Program-made: the position numbers and the translations under genes
Shown here: piece by piece, positions 1 through 10,747 of the stretch
Numbering within the stretch: the first letter of the stretch is position 1
How the letters are laid out: every line of letters starts with the position of its first letter
Source: Craspedostauros australis
Lineage: Eukaryota; Bacillariophyta; Bacillariophyceae; Mastogloiales; Achnanthaceae
Assembly: GCA_026770025.1 (NCBI GenBank)
Contig: JAMXDE010000009.1
Location: 1,649,001 to 1,713,000, forward strand
Length of the DNA: 64,000 bases
Reading direction: 5' to 3'
The notes under the pieces: model-generated
The model's input: the letters and a program-made list of their open reading frames with translations, nothing else
The model's database searches: none
Told to the model about the DNA's origin: nothing

Positions 1-2
1 CA

Positions 3-1010
3 GCATTGGACTGCTCCGGCAACAAAAAGCCATCGATCGCCAATGCCGACGCCACCGCGTTGTGTCCCGATGATATGTGGTGCCGACCCATGACGCTGCC
101 CGGAACAGCGAATGGCATCGCGGGTTTCACCAAGAACATCGTGCGACGACAGTGTACCGCGTACGCCAAGCAAGGTGGACGCTGTACGGGCGACGCATCG
201 CAAAGTACTGCCGAGGTTACATTTCTGTCCACGGACGATCTCTGCGATCCAACCGCATCCTTGCAATGCCAACCGCAGGATGATTCCAAGCCGGATGGGC
301 GTAAAGTATGCAAGAGCACAGATGGTGGAAAGTACTTCAAAAACGACACCGACAACAAGACTGACAACGACAACGGCGGCGATAAGGACGCAGGATCCGG
401 ATCCACAGGTGATGTCGCTGGCGATGAGACGCCAACGCAGCCCGATCAAGGTGAAGATGCAGATGGAGACGCCACCGAAGAGGAGGAAGAATCTACCATC
501 CAGGCTCGCAACGCAAGCGAGAAAATGAGCGAGAGCGCTCTGATTGGAATCTCCGTGTCCGCCGGTATCCTTGGAACGCTGTTGGTCGTGTTCCTCGTCA
601 GTGTTTGCACCGGTTGGCGTGGACGACAGCAGCGAAGACATCGCAAATCCAAGCAACTGGACGAAGAGGACCCAGCGACGCCAAGCAAGGAGACGGAAGG
701 ACGACGACGCCGGTCATCCTCCACGAGACGACGAAGCCGCATCATTCAAGCCAGCGAAGTGCTCCGACAGTCTTTGAATTTGAGTGTCGCCATGTCGCCC
801 ATTGATTCGGCATCCGACACAGATGGTGAGGATGCCGACAGCAGCGACAGCGACAGCGTGATGGATGAGGAGACCGCCATGGCTGCTGCCGTCGGTGCCG
901 TCACATCTCTTGAACAAACGCAACCAGAATCATCGAGGCAGAGCGCTAGCGTTGGTACGAATCTGCGACGCCGAGTCAGTCTGTTCGAGAACAATGACAG
1001 CAAGGTGTGA
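3..1010 (+). CDS. Cys-rich single-pass membrane protein, 3' part
   Basis: The reading frame is open from the first bases of the window, so the 5' end lies outside it. What is visible is the C-terminal 335 or so residues. They begin with a cysteine-containing ectodomain (about ten Cys in the first 105 residues), then an acidic Asp/Asn/Gly/Glu-rich linker, then one hydrophobic segment near residues 178-203 (LIGISVSAGILGTLLVVFLV). A strongly basic stretch rich in Arg/Lys follows the membrane segment, then an acidic, Ser-rich cytosolic tail ending at a TGA. This predicts a type I topology, with the Cys-rich part outside or in the lumen. No catalytic motif is recognisable and I cannot name the family. 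A surface or cell-wall-associated protein is the likeliest reading, but that is inference. Confidence 0.7.
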   Translation, partial: ALDCSGNKKPSIANADATALCPDDMWCRPMTLPGTANGIAGFTKNIVRRQCTAYAKQGGRCTGDASQSTAEVTFLSTDDLCDPTASLQCQPQDDSKPDGRKVCKSTDGGKYFKNDTDNKTDNDNGGDKDAGSGSTGDVAGDETPTQPDQGEDADGDATEEEEESTIQARNASEKMSESALIGISVSAGILGTLLVVFLVSVCTGWRGRQQRRHRKSKQLDEEDPATPSKETEGRRRRSSSTRRRSRIIQASEVLRQSLNLSVAMSPIDSASDTDGEDADSSDSDSVMDEETAMAAAVGAVTSLEQTQPESSRQSASVGTNLRRRVSLFENNDSKV

Positions 1011-1409
1011 GCATTGCAAACAAAAATGGATGAGAGAACTCGTATGTACTTGGAGCATTCCTATATTAGATCGTATTATATTAAAGAATAAAAGAGTAGA
1101 ACGCAACAAATTGAACCCATAGTAGTGCTTGAACCGTGGGTACTGCTATCTGGACTGCTATCTGTAGTGCTATCTGGGTTGACTTTGTGCCAAGCTGATT
1201 CCGTTCACGGATGAATCGCGCCCAAAGATACCCTCGTTGCGGAGTGGAACTGACAGCAACAAGAGACAAACAACCACCGCTCGACCAAACACAAACAAGA
1301 TACGAGGACAATTGCAACACCAATAGTCGTACGAGCCACATGTGTCATACACATACGTATTATACAACCCAATAAAGCAGCAAAGGCATCAAAGCATCCC
1401 ATCTTCATC
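1011..1409. other. Intergenic, no gene seen
   Basis: This stretch separates two genes on the same strand. It holds an AT-rich 3' flank with AATAAA-like words near 1087 and the presumed promoter and 5' leader of the ARV1-like gene. Short overlapping open frames here have no family resemblance. Confidence 0.5.
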
Positions 1410-2525
1410 ATGGCGACGAATAGGAATGGCACGAAGGCATCATATCCATTTCGATGCGTCCACTGTGGCACGCCGTGCCATGCCTTGTACAGACGCTTCG
1501 ACAAGCAACGGGTCCGTGATGAGAAGGGCATCAGCAACAGCAACATCAACGACAGCGGTGATGGCAATGATGCCAGAAACTCTGCACACAATCAACTACG
1601 ATCACAGTCTTCACCACCGCCAACAACAACAACAACAAGAGCAAGAGCAACACAACGCACGTCTGATAAGAATCCATCCGTGGCAGCAAACATCAAACTT
1701 TCGACATGCACCCAGTGCGGGAAGGCCGTCGATCCCTACATCGAACGAGAATGGATCTTAAAATGCATGGATTGTGTATTGCGACGCAAGGAGGCCTTTC
1801 GGCATGTTCTGTTCAACGAGGAATGGATCCAGTCCTTGACCAACATGGAGCTGTTCCAATTCGGCATGCTTTGGTCCATCTTGGATTGCTACGTGGCATA
1901 TCAGAGCGGAACGTTCCAGAATGATGGTGGGGGATGGAGCGAACAATGGTACGATCGTTCTGCGAGCGCAACTGCAAGCATCAGCATGGACACCCAGCAC
2001 GGCACCAGTGCATTTATGCCCGTGCTGATCGCGATGATGTCATGGTGGGCGTCATCATTCGGGAGCTTGCTTCTGCAAACCGCTGCCATTTCATGGCGCT
2101 GTAATGCACGCCATCAACATCATCATCGCCTTGCGTTTCTGGCGTTCCTGCTACCGTCAAGCTTCACAATCGTCACATCCATTCTGCTGATATGGGAAAA
2201 CAGTAACATGGTGCGTGGGCTGTCCTCGCTTCTCATGGCATACTGGCAAACAATCGCGATTGGGATAGTGGTGGAAGATCATCTGCGGTGCGAACTGGAT
2301 GGTGTTGATGACACGACGCAAACTCGGTTGCGACATGTCCGATGGGAGCGATTGGATTGGATGTGGCCGGGTACCATCAAGATCATTTGGAGGCTGATAG
2401 TGGCCAACGCAGTTGTGGCCATCTTCAACAAAAGCTTGCCGTGCAGCGGCTTCGCTACAAGTATGCCGTTGAAATACATAAATGGGCCAAGCCAGGACAA
2501 GTTGGTGGTTGATCTGTGCTTCTGA
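1410..2525 (+). CDS. ARV1: ARV1-like lipid homeostasis protein
   Basis: The 371-residue protein matches the ARV1 homology domain. It has a first zinc knuckle at Cys16/Cys19, a second at Cys100/Cys103, and the diagnostic run VDPYIEREWILKCMDCVLRR followed by AFRHVLFN. Hydrophobic segments follow (about residues 200-225, 235-260, 265-290 and 320-345). ARV1 proteins sit in the ER membrane and affect sterol trafficking and GPI-anchor synthesis. In most ARV1 proteins the two Cys pairs are close together. Here they are separated by about 80 residues of low-complexity Ser/Asn/Thr/Arg sequence encoded by CAA/ACA-type repeats. The ATG at 1410 gives a zinc domain right at the N terminus, as is usual. 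Family assignment is firm; the precise role in this organism is inferred. Confidence 0.85.
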   Translation: MATNRNGTKASYPFRCVHCGTPCHALYRRFDKQRVRDEKGISNSNINDSGDGNDARNSAHNQLRSQSSPPPTTTTTRARATQRTSDKNPSVAANIKLSTCTQCGKAVDPYIEREWILKCMDCVLRRKEAFRHVLFNEEWIQSLTNMELFQFGMLWSILDCYVAYQSGTFQNDGGGWSEQWYDRSASATASISMDTQHGTSAFMPVLIAMMSWWASSFGSLLLQTAAISWRCNARHQHHHRLAFLAFLLPSSFTIVTSILLIWENSNMVRGLSSLLMAYWQTIAIGIVVEDHLRCELDGVDDTTQTRLRHVRWERLDWMWPGTIKIIWRLIVANAVVAIFNKSLPCSGFATSMPLKYINGPSQDKLVVDLCF

Positions 2526-2724
2526 AGCCCTCTTGTTGAATACCGACAGAGCAGCGATCGACAAATACGCGGAACCCCAAGTACGCTGCCGTAGGTTGCA
2601 GTGGAATAGGAGCGCCCCGCTTATCACAGCATTGAAGTCGATGGGTTGTGTGAATCGGTTGCATTATCAACGTGCTTTTCCCCCTCTCTGTCTCTATCTC
2701 TCTATCTGGAGATAGAGGTATTAT
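2526..2724. other. Flank between ARV1 and the repeat block
   Basis: This is the 3' flank of the ARV1-like gene, with a TCTATC-rich tract near 2690-2716, running up to the repeat block that starts at the ATAA at 2725. No gene is seen. Confidence 0.5.
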
Positions 2725-2728
2725 ATAA

Positions 2729-2767
2729 GAGCCCATTCAGTCACAAACCAACGAGTCGCGGGGGGAG
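2729..2767 (+). repeat. Left 39-bp terminal inverted repeat
   Basis: It starts GAGCCCATTCAGTCACAAAC and ends CGGGGGGAG. The identical sequence recurs at 2868-2906, and the exact reverse complement lies at 10349-10387 and 17720-17758. Matching to the right-hand repeats stops after 39 bases. Confidence 0.85.
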
Positions 2768-3006
2768 CAGTCTACATGCGTTTTCAGGTTATTGCAGAAT
2801 ATTATGCAACGTGTTGTGAAGTATATATAAAAAAATGTCCGAGGTGGATCATCATTATATTAGATAAGAGCCCATTCAGTCACAAACCAACGAGTCGCGG
2901 GGGGAGCAGTCTACATGCGTTTTCAGGTTATTGCAGAATATTATGCAGCGTATTGTGAAGTATATATAAAAAAATGTCCGAGGTGGATCATCATTATATT
3001 AGATAA
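2729..3006 (+). repeat. Two tandem 139-bp repeats
   Basis: Two nearly identical units of period 139 bp each carry the 39-bp inverted-repeat sequence. This is followed by an AT-rich segment with TATATAAAAAAATGTCCGAG and an end in ATTAG plus ATAA. They differ at only a few bases (for example CAACGTGTTG against CAGCGTATTG near 2806 and 2945). No coding potential is seen. Confidence 0.85.
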
Positions 3007-3026
3007 GTTATGGGCTGCTGTGAGTT

Positions 3027-3362
3027 TCAGGTAGACTCCTTGTATGCACGCACGAAGTGAAGACGAACGGATGGTGTCAGAACACGATTTCGTTGATGGG
3101 GCTTCGAATCAACGAGAAATACAGCATCACAGTTGCCAGCTGGTGGTTTCTGGTGGATTCCAAAGAGAGACGCTAGCGCTAAGTAGCGAGAAGCCTTGAA
3201 ACCTTTTTGTTGGTCTTCGAAGATGTCAAACAAGACAAGATTGATCTTTTTGGGGCAATGAGATAATATCAACGTTAAACATGAATCATCCTTTGTATGT
3301 GCCTCTGTCGTGCGTTCTCTGTTTGACTCGTGCTGGAAAATATTCGAATTATTTTGATCCAA
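3027..3362 (-). other. Open frame shared by both module copies
   Basis: This 111-codon frame has no in-frame ATG at its 5' end: the frame runs back to a TAG and the first candidate is TTG. An equivalent frame of the same length occurs in copy 2 at 10412-10747, differing at a handful of residues. It ends in a basic, HFVRAYKEST-type tail. I recognise no domain. It could be part of an element-encoded protein or chance. Confidence 0.25.
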
Positions 3363-4083
3363 TCGTTGTGTTTCCTACTGATCGACAGTTTGGGGGTTAC
3401 GCGTACAGACGGATGCTCTGCCATGTACATAGCACCAGAATGAATTGACGATCTTGTGGTTCCGTTTCTGTTCCCGTTCCTGTCTCACCACAAGTCGCGC
3501 CGAATTGGTTGCATCTGGCAGGCGTGCTTCATGACCGTCGCAACGAAGCATTAGGAGAGCGAGCCGAAATGTTTGGACTGAGAATCAAATGATGTTTGAT
3601 AGTGTCAACGACGAAATCAAGTGAACACTCATCTCATTTTGAATGTGAACCTGCATCATACACGTATCACGCATGTAGACATTATGTAGACAAGTTCTTT
3701 TGAGGACGAATTCTATTGTAGGACGTGACGCAAGCCGATATGTAAAATGAACACCCTTGCTCCAAAGTGATGATGAGCGGGAGGGTTCCACCATTTCCCT
3801 CCCCTAGCTTCCTCACTACCACCCAGAAGACTACAGTCACTTCAATGCTTCATCAATGCTCTACTTCTGAGGTTCGAAATGATGGTGTCATATATATATA
3901 CCTCACTGATAATAACTGTTAAGTTATGTGCTGGGGGGGGCACTTTGATTCTGCCTCGTTTATTCTCCATGTCTGCATGTAATGGGAACAGATGTGTCAG
4001 TATTATGATCGTGTTGGGAGAGAGGGCTGTGTCCATTTGGCAGGTCTGTTTGCTGGCGATGTTGTGGCGGCAGGGGAATCGTC

Positions 4084-4881
4084 TCAGGGTGCGATCCGCC
4101 TATAGTTCCATTTCCAGTTCACAAGCACTGCTGTGGCTAGTGACGCATTGCCTCCAAGGCCTTGGTGCATGGCTTGGGCCAACGGAATGAGCTGGGCGGT
4201 CTGCTCAGTGTGCGGATGATGCTCCCAAAGTGGGTGCAGGACTGCAGGGATGGTGGTTGGCAGGCATGTTTGCAGCATCTGAAAATATTGGAGCAGCACA
4301 GGCGTCGTGTCATCAGAAGTCTGGGACGCCTTGACCTTGGTCTGGTCCTGCCATTGCATCAGTGTCGTGTGCCACATGAGGTTGGTGACACTGTCCTGCC
4401 AATTGTGAAGTAGTCAAGGGCGCGCCTGCGATTGTGAGGTACCATGGGAGGTGCTTGCGCACTCCACTGCATCGCCCATCCGCCCTAAATCATGGCCATC
4501 CAGTCTACTTTGCTTTGCTGCAGCTGTATGGATTTGATGGGGCAGTTGCGAACGCCGGAGAGACAATGGTGTTAACATGGCTTGGATCCAACACCTGATG
4601 TCGAACAGTGTGGACAGGACTATCCACAAATGTCCAACACAACCATCAACCATGTTGTTGATCACAGCATCACTCTCCATCATCATTTCAGTCTGAGGAT
4701 GCATTGAACTGGAACGCCTGCCATGTATGTCCATGACACAGTTACTTCTACAGAAGGTCAAAACCTCAGAATCCTGGATGGAACCCATCAATCTCCGATC
4801 TTCGCGACAGTGGAAAGCTGGAATGTAACTGTTGGCCGATGGAGTGCCAATGAAGTACACAAACAAAGCATCACTGCACAT
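4084..4881 (-). other. Decayed retroelement-like coding remnant, copy 1
   Basis: Two minus-strand frames (4881-4414 and 4377-4084) have homologues in copy 2 (12075-11728 and 11583-11290), so they were present before duplication. The composition (many Gln, His, Leu and Trp) resembles the rest of the degraded retroelement sequence. I cannot place either in gag, integrase or reverse transcriptase with certainty. Interrupting stops show they are not functional as they stand. Confidence 0.3.
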
Positions 4882-4910
4882 ACAAAAAATATATGTAAAA
4901 TGTGCATGGG

Positions 4911-5700
4911 TGTTGGCAAGTTCCGCTCACGGTAACCTACGATCGTGGAAGATGGTGTTGGTTGATAGTCGTTCGTTTGCTATTTCATTAGTTGGCTACT
5001 CCGATCCTCTCGGTGTACGCCGTTCTCTTGCCCGATGCTCTCAGTGCTTCAATCTGTTTCGTAGATTCGGTCTCCGATTATGAGTCGGTACGCGAGATGC
5101 TCTCTCGCTCCTCTCTGTATTCTCTCTCTTAACATCGTGTGCTCGTCGCGCACGATACTCCATGTTCGATACGTATTCCATATTCGACACTCCGTTCATT
5201 CAGTACTGGCTCCTACTCCATGAGTACTCGCCATTTGAAGTTCACCTTCTGTATCCATGATGCTGATGCCCTTTGGTCATCGGATCTTCGCCTCCTGCTC
5301 TGACTCGGAGACAGATGTCGACGTGGTGACACGATGACATCCTGTCAACGTCAGTAGGCGTCCTTCTGCTCTCCAGATGTCACGTTCCATTGGTGATGTA
5401 GTAGTCTGTCAGATGATATCGTCATCTGAGGTTTAGTTGGGAAGTACCTCGAGATTCTCTTGGTACCATTGATGGATGGACGGACGATCTTCCAATTCTC
5501 TCAGAAATCGTTATTTGCAAATTTCCTCCAGAAATCTTGCCCCTTTTCGTGTGTTCCGTTTCCCCTGTAATTCTGACGAATCACAGTATACTATCGACAC
5601 GAATGTAGTTATACCGTCCAAGTGCGTATGAGAGAATAGCGGGTGAACGATGCACATATACACGTACATCTTGACATATACTCACATGTACATCTCGACA
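4911..5700. mobile_element. Solo-LTR-like insertion in copy 1
   Basis: A 790-bp segment begins TGTTGGCAAG and ends CTCGACA, the TG...CA ends expected of an LTR. CATGGG lies immediately before it (4905-4910) and again immediately after (5701-5706). In module copy 2 the same locus (about 12098-12112) has a single CATGGG followed by TGCTCCTCC, which is a clean empty site. No internal coding domain is present, so this is best read as a solo LTR. The 6-bp duplication is 5 bp if the LTR is taken to end in CAC. Confidence 0.8.
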
Positions 5701-5948
5701 CATGGGTGCTCCTCCAACCAAAGCAAGCTCATGTGTGGTACAAAGTAGCTATTCTGCATCCATTGTGATGAGTGCATGGTGTGAGAGCCTGTACAAAGCA
5801 GAGAACACAAGAGTTATGATTTTGGTGTGAGGTGGAGTAAAAGCGTGAAGTCTCTGTCCACACAGATGGACAATATCCAGACTGTGACACCCGCTACAAT
5901 TGATGGACTGGGACGACCAATCGATCCGAAAGTATGTAACTACTCTAA

Positions 5949-7484
5949 TCAGTTGCAGCCGCCGCTCCCTTCATGTTGCTGGCCACACAGGGACATCACT
6001 CCGGAGACGTGGTCCCAGTGCCTCATGAAGAGGGGCGGAGAGGTCTGCTTGGTAGACATGTCGGCAGTGATCAAAGCAGACAAGTTTCTGCGAACGCAAT
6101 GTGGTTGTTTTCCACCCACTGTTGAACAGCAAAATGTAGAATGGCGCCGTGGCGTGTGCGACGCGAGGGCTGCCGTGCGTTGGCCATCATGAGCGCAATT
6201 CAGTTGTTCTCGTACAGCACCGTACCACACCGCTGAAGTACACCAAGCTTGTCAAGGATGCAACAAATGCATAATGCCATGTGGCCAGCATCAGAAGCAC
6301 AGAGAGGTTCAGCCTCTGTGCTGGACATGGCGACCGTGATCTGCACTCTCGGTTTCCATGCGACGGCAGCAGCAGCGAGATGGAAAACGATGGACGACAC
6401 CGACTGTTGTTGCTGAGTATCCATGGCCCAATCACTGTCAGCATACCTTTAGAGGACATTGGGTTGTTCTGCTGGATGGCCAAATACATCATCATGCACT
6501 GGCGTTTGCTTGGCTGGAACAGGCATGGGCAGTAGTGCAGGGACAGCATCGGTGCAATGCAGCGCGATGCCTTGAGCGGGAGTGTGGAAGAGATATCGAG
6601 AAACCTGCTTGGCGACAGCGAAATGGTCTATGGCCAGCTTCGCCAAGAATTGCAAGAGTTTCACGATGGGAAAAGCGATGGCTGGCCTACAGGTGATCAT
6701 AGGACAGATGAGTTCGCCAATAGCCTCACAATAGCATTCAATGTCTGCCTGTACCTGCTTGAGGCCGCATGCATCCAAGGCTTCAGAATCATCCAGCTTG
6801 CGTATGTGCGCATTGCCATCATCCATTGGAGTGAGCGCACCATTCATCTTCTTCTGTTCATTCCATTTGAAAACCTTATTGAGTTGTGTGCTATTGTGGA
6901 TGGAGACATGTGTGGAAGTTTGGATCAGATCCGCACCAATGAAGTGTTGGAGAACGCTGAATCATTTCATGGGAATGAACAGGAACAAATCCAAGCTCAT
7001 CGCAGATCGTGGAGGAAGCCGCTACATCGCTGCATGCAATGGCAAAGTCATCAACCTGACATAGAAAGAGCATGTTGTGTTCTTTGTAAGCGCCGCAGTA
7101 TAGGCATAGAGCATGCATGATGGGCCTGAAACCCATGCGCTTCAGCTATGCATCAATGTGCACCGCCCACTGCCATAGTGCTCAGGAATGACCCTGAAGA
7201 TTCTTACTGATGAGAGTCATGCAGCCACACGGAATGGGTGCGCGTCCCTACGACTGCCACCATTCAGCAAAGGGGCTGTCAACATGCATGTAGTACTTCT
7301 GTGCACCACAAGAAGCCTCAGCAAATGCATTGTAAATGTCAGTGCCATAGATGGTCTTGTTCTCCATGGTTGTGGCAGCAATGAACAGCCAGAAATCCGT
7401 AGCAGCCAGAGTAGCTGTGAATGTGTGCCCTGTGATTGCTGCTTTGCCTGTTGGAATGTACATATGTGTATGTGCATCGCTCAC
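5949..7484 (-). pseudogene. Copia-like RT/RNase H remnant, copy 1
   Basis: Read on the minus strand, this region gives, in order, Copia-type landmarks in shifted frames. First is a DIYNAF reverse transcriptase motif (about 7320-7340). Next is CQVDDFAIAC, standing in for the usual LYVDD catalytic box (about 7050). Then come TRPDIAF- and RYL-like sequence as TCRPAIAFPIV and AKQVSRYLFHT (about 6600-6700), and the RNase H motif VAMSSTEAE (about 6330). The pol C terminus reads ITADMSTKQT (about 6060), which matches the family's 'aDmlTK' ending. Multiple stops and frameshifts make it inactive. Ty1/copia polyproteins make reverse transcriptase and integrase for retrotransposition. Confidence 0.7.
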
Positions 7485-8669
7485 CCATTGTTCTCTTATG
7501 CTCTACGCACAAGCGGCGCAAACATTTGCGTCATGAGTGATCTGTGATTGATCTGTGGTTGATCAAAATCACATCACAAAATCGGGCACACACAAAAATC
7601 AGAATTTCGGAAGGGCATTTGTGAACAATCATTTCTGAGAGCATCAGGAATGCAGTCTGTCCATCAACTGACAGAAATGCATGACATCGAGCAAGGATCG
7701 ATGTATTTCATAACTAAACCTCAAATGATGATATCCTCACCATACCACTGCATCATCGATGGAATATGGAATCTGAAGGATCATGGAAGACAACAGCTGA
7801 CATCAACAGGATGTCATCATGTCACCACATCAACATCTGTCTCCACATCAGATCAAGAAGGCGAAGATTCAATGACCAAGTGACATCAAGATTGTGGATA
7901 TGCAAGGAGGAGTTCAGATGAGACATTGGCAAATACTCACAGAGTAGTGCACCAGTAGATGACGAAATGATGGAGTATGTATTGAATACAGAGTATGTAT
8001 CTAACACTGATTATCGCGCAGTACCAACACACGAGAGAGAGAGAAAGAGCGAGAGAATACAAGAAATAGCAAGAGAGCATCTCACATGCCAACTCATAGT
8101 CGGACGATAGTTGAGAGACACCAAGAGTATTGGGAGACTCCAAGAGGCACCAGAACAACACAATGAAATAGCAAACGAAATAGTAACAACCACCACCACC
8201 ACCGTCAACAGTCGCAAGAGTATCCGTGAGCAGAACTTGCCAATATGCCACATTGCCCAGGGTCCACACCTCATGTTCGCGTTATCCATGAGATATGAAT
8301 GCCGCAGTCTGGATCGCCACTACGGAATGCGACAAGCACGATGTCCAGGGGTGATGTCGAAAACGTGTAGCTGCTCTTGGTCATTCATGCTGTTCCAGGT
8401 GATGTCAGCATGTGGATTGTTGCCAGATGACAACATGTCAATGTCAAACGCCGTATTGTTGGGATGGCTTGATATTTTGAGCATCATGACATGCCATGTG
8501 GACACACTGATGGCAACCCACTGCAGCCAATGCCGCAGAGTGCATGCGGGCACTCTCGTGCAGCATCAGCGGAAGCAGAATGACATCACTCATGTGGACG
8601 ATTGGCTTCTTGAGGTCCAACGGTGGCTGTGGATCAGGAGTTATCACAGTATCTGCTGCAAGACTGCCT

Positions 8670-9592
8670 GCAGCAAATACATTGCAAATGCATTGGACAA
8701 GTTGGAACAACAACAGGGATCAATACACAACCATCATGGTCCCACGCAGAACAAGAATCATCTGGAAACGGATGACTCCAAACTACTAACACCTGACTAA
8801 CAACACCAGTTCCAGCAGCTCATCAGGATGATGAACTGAGTTGTTCAACTTGGACGTTTTGATTTTGCATTTGCAACTTCTTCACTTTCACGTTTCACTG
8901 CATCATCTTGCAAATGACGCCTTGAGAGAGCCATCAAAGTATGGGGATATCTGGAGCACAAGTCCACATTGCAAACACAGATTGACTCTCGCCCGATGAT
9001 ATTTAACAACTTCAATGCAACACCATCCAATCCAGAAATGGCCTTGCAGATGAAGGAGGAATACCCAGAAGCATCAGAGGAAATCAACAACAGATCGCCA
9101 AAGCTGATCTACCGACAACTGCCAATGTATGCATTCATCAATGGCGATCATGCACACAATTGAGTCACATGAAGATCCAATGCTGGCATCATTCTATGCC
9201 TTGGAAGAACACCAGTATACTTCTCAAGCAAGAGGCAATCATCAGCGGCAACTTCAACATATGGCGCCGAATTCAATGTCATGGGATCCGTGGCAGAAGA
9301 GATCATTGTGCTACAATGTGCACTCCAATTGCTGAGGGTGCAAGTCAAGTGGCCAGTAATCGCATCATGTGACAACAATGCTGCGATCTCGAACACGACG
9401 ATCACAGAGAGCCTGCTACAAAAGAAGCATGCAGCGATATCATTTCGCAAAGTCCGCGAATCTGTGTGAGCCGGTATGCAAGTGCCAGTATATGATCCAC
9501 CAGCACAAAACTTTGCGGATATGCTCACAAAAGCACTGGCGAGACAAGCACTTGCCACTTTCGTCACTGCTCTGTTCTGTCGAAATGTGTGA
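8670..9592 (+). pseudogene. Copia-like pol C-terminus, copy 1
   Basis: On the plus strand, opposite to the neighbouring fragment, this region reads as the end of a second Copia pol. It shows QQLI followed by VVQLGRFDFAFATSSLSRF (end of RT), RPMIFNNFNATPSNPEMA, the RNase H-type STYGAEFNVMGSVAEE, CDNNAAIS, HAAISFRKVRE, and FADMLTKALARQALAT before a TGA at 9590-9592. Stops at several places (for example the TGA in TGCAAATGACGCC near 8916) and one frame change inactivate it. Copy 2 lacks that particular stop. Confidence 0.75.
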
Positions 9593-10348
9593 CATCAGTA
9601 ATTCCCGATTGTACGGGACTGAACCAAAATAGAGTACAGAAACAACAAATACCCCCCTACCGTTAACGTGGCAAGCGCATGATCGATCACTCCTGAGCGT
9701 TACAGGAGCACGTTACTTTTGGGACTACGGGGAATTTCGACACTGTTCGACGGGAGTCATCCTCAAGATGAAGGGGCATGCCAGCTTTCACTGTAAACTA
9801 TACCACTTACAAATCGAATTGGTGTGCGCTTGGGCACTTTGTTTGGCTGGTTTTCTGCGTTGGCGACTTTGCTTGTTGTGCAAAACTCCTCTGTCGGCCA
9901 CCATGATCACCCGACCGGACTGAAAAAACACCCGAAGCAAAAACGACTCTTTCGCACCGACAACAGTAAAAAGCGCAAAATATATGTCTGTCCGTCAACA
10001 CGGCCACCAGCAATCGCGAAGGTTCAGGCAGCGACGGCTCGGATGTGTGATAACAACAACCAGTACTAAATCTACGGGCGATGGTGATGGTTCTCGCCAA
10101 AACGAGCATGCCCGCTTGCACAACACAACTCCGCGACGTGCCGAACGAGAACAACAAAAACATGGCCCAAATTGGGTGGAAATGTTGGGTGGACCCTCAC
10201 CACGAAGTCTTGCTGCAACCCGGTTTTGTTGAACCGGCATTGACGGAAGATTGACGGTTCTCGTCAAAAAGTCGGACCGACGGAGCATTGCTACAACACG
10301 GCGCACTGCGAGAGCCTCGGAAGGACGGACCAACTGGCCAAAAAATGT
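9593..10348. other. Non-coding 3' part of module copy 1
   Basis: Between the pol fragment and the right inverted repeat lie about 750 bases without recognisable coding sequence. They may be LTR or untranslated sequence of the plus-strand element. The segment is about 99.5% identical to its counterpart at 16964-17719. Confidence 0.5.
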
Positions 10349-10387
10349 CTCCCCCCGCGACTCGTTGGTTTGTGACTGAATGGGCTC
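10349..10387 (-). repeat. 39-bp inverted repeat closing copy 1
   Basis: This is the exact reverse complement of 2729-2767. It is followed by ATAA (10388-10391) and then directly by the start of copy 2, GTTACGGGCTGCTGTGGG. Confidence 0.85.
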
Positions 10388-10411
10388 ATAAGTTACGGGC
10401 TGCTGTGGGTT

Positions 10412-10747
10412 TCAGGTAGACTCCTTGTAGGCACGCACGAAGTGAAGACGAACGGATGGTGTCAGAACACGATTTCGTTGATGGGGCTTCGGATCGACGA
10501 GAAATACAGCATCACAGTTGCCAGCTGGTGGTTTCTGGTGGATTCCGAAGAGAGAGGCTAGCGCTAAGTAGCGAGAAGCCTTGAAACCTTTTTGTTGGTC
10601 TTCGAAGATGTCAAACAAGACAAGATTGATCTTTTTGGGGAAACAAGAGAATATCAACGTTAAACATGAATCATCCTTTGCATGTGCTTTTTTCGTGCGT
10701 TCTCTGTTTGACTCGTGCTGGAAAATATTCGAATTATTTTGATCCAA
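10412..10747 (-). other. Open frame shared by both module copies (copy 2)
   Basis: This is the counterpart of 3027-3362, same length and without an in-frame ATG start. The few residue changes include Thr to Lys and Ser to Pro. No domain is recognised. Confidence 0.25.

Larger units (their letters stand above)
3007..10387 (+). repeat. Large tandem module, copy 1
   Basis: This 7.4-kb unit begins GTTATGGGCTGCTGTGAG and ends with the right 39-bp inverted repeat. It is collinear with copy 2 (10392-17758). It carries Copia-like pol remnants on the minus strand (about 5950-7484) and the plus strand (about 8670-9592). Relative to copy 2 it has a 790-bp insertion at 4911-5700 and about 180 extra bases near 3890-4071. 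Confidence 0.85.

Noticed and set aside
3355-3435. tRNA-like stretch in both modules (minus strand, ATGGCAGAGC then AACCCCC)
   Set aside because: It has a D-arm-like GGCAGAGC but no proper B box or acceptor pairing.
8111-8800. 229-codon plus-strand frame as an intact gene
   Set aside because: Only its last part matches the upstream piece of the Copia pol; the rest overlaps decayed minus-strand element sequence and a CAC microsatellite.
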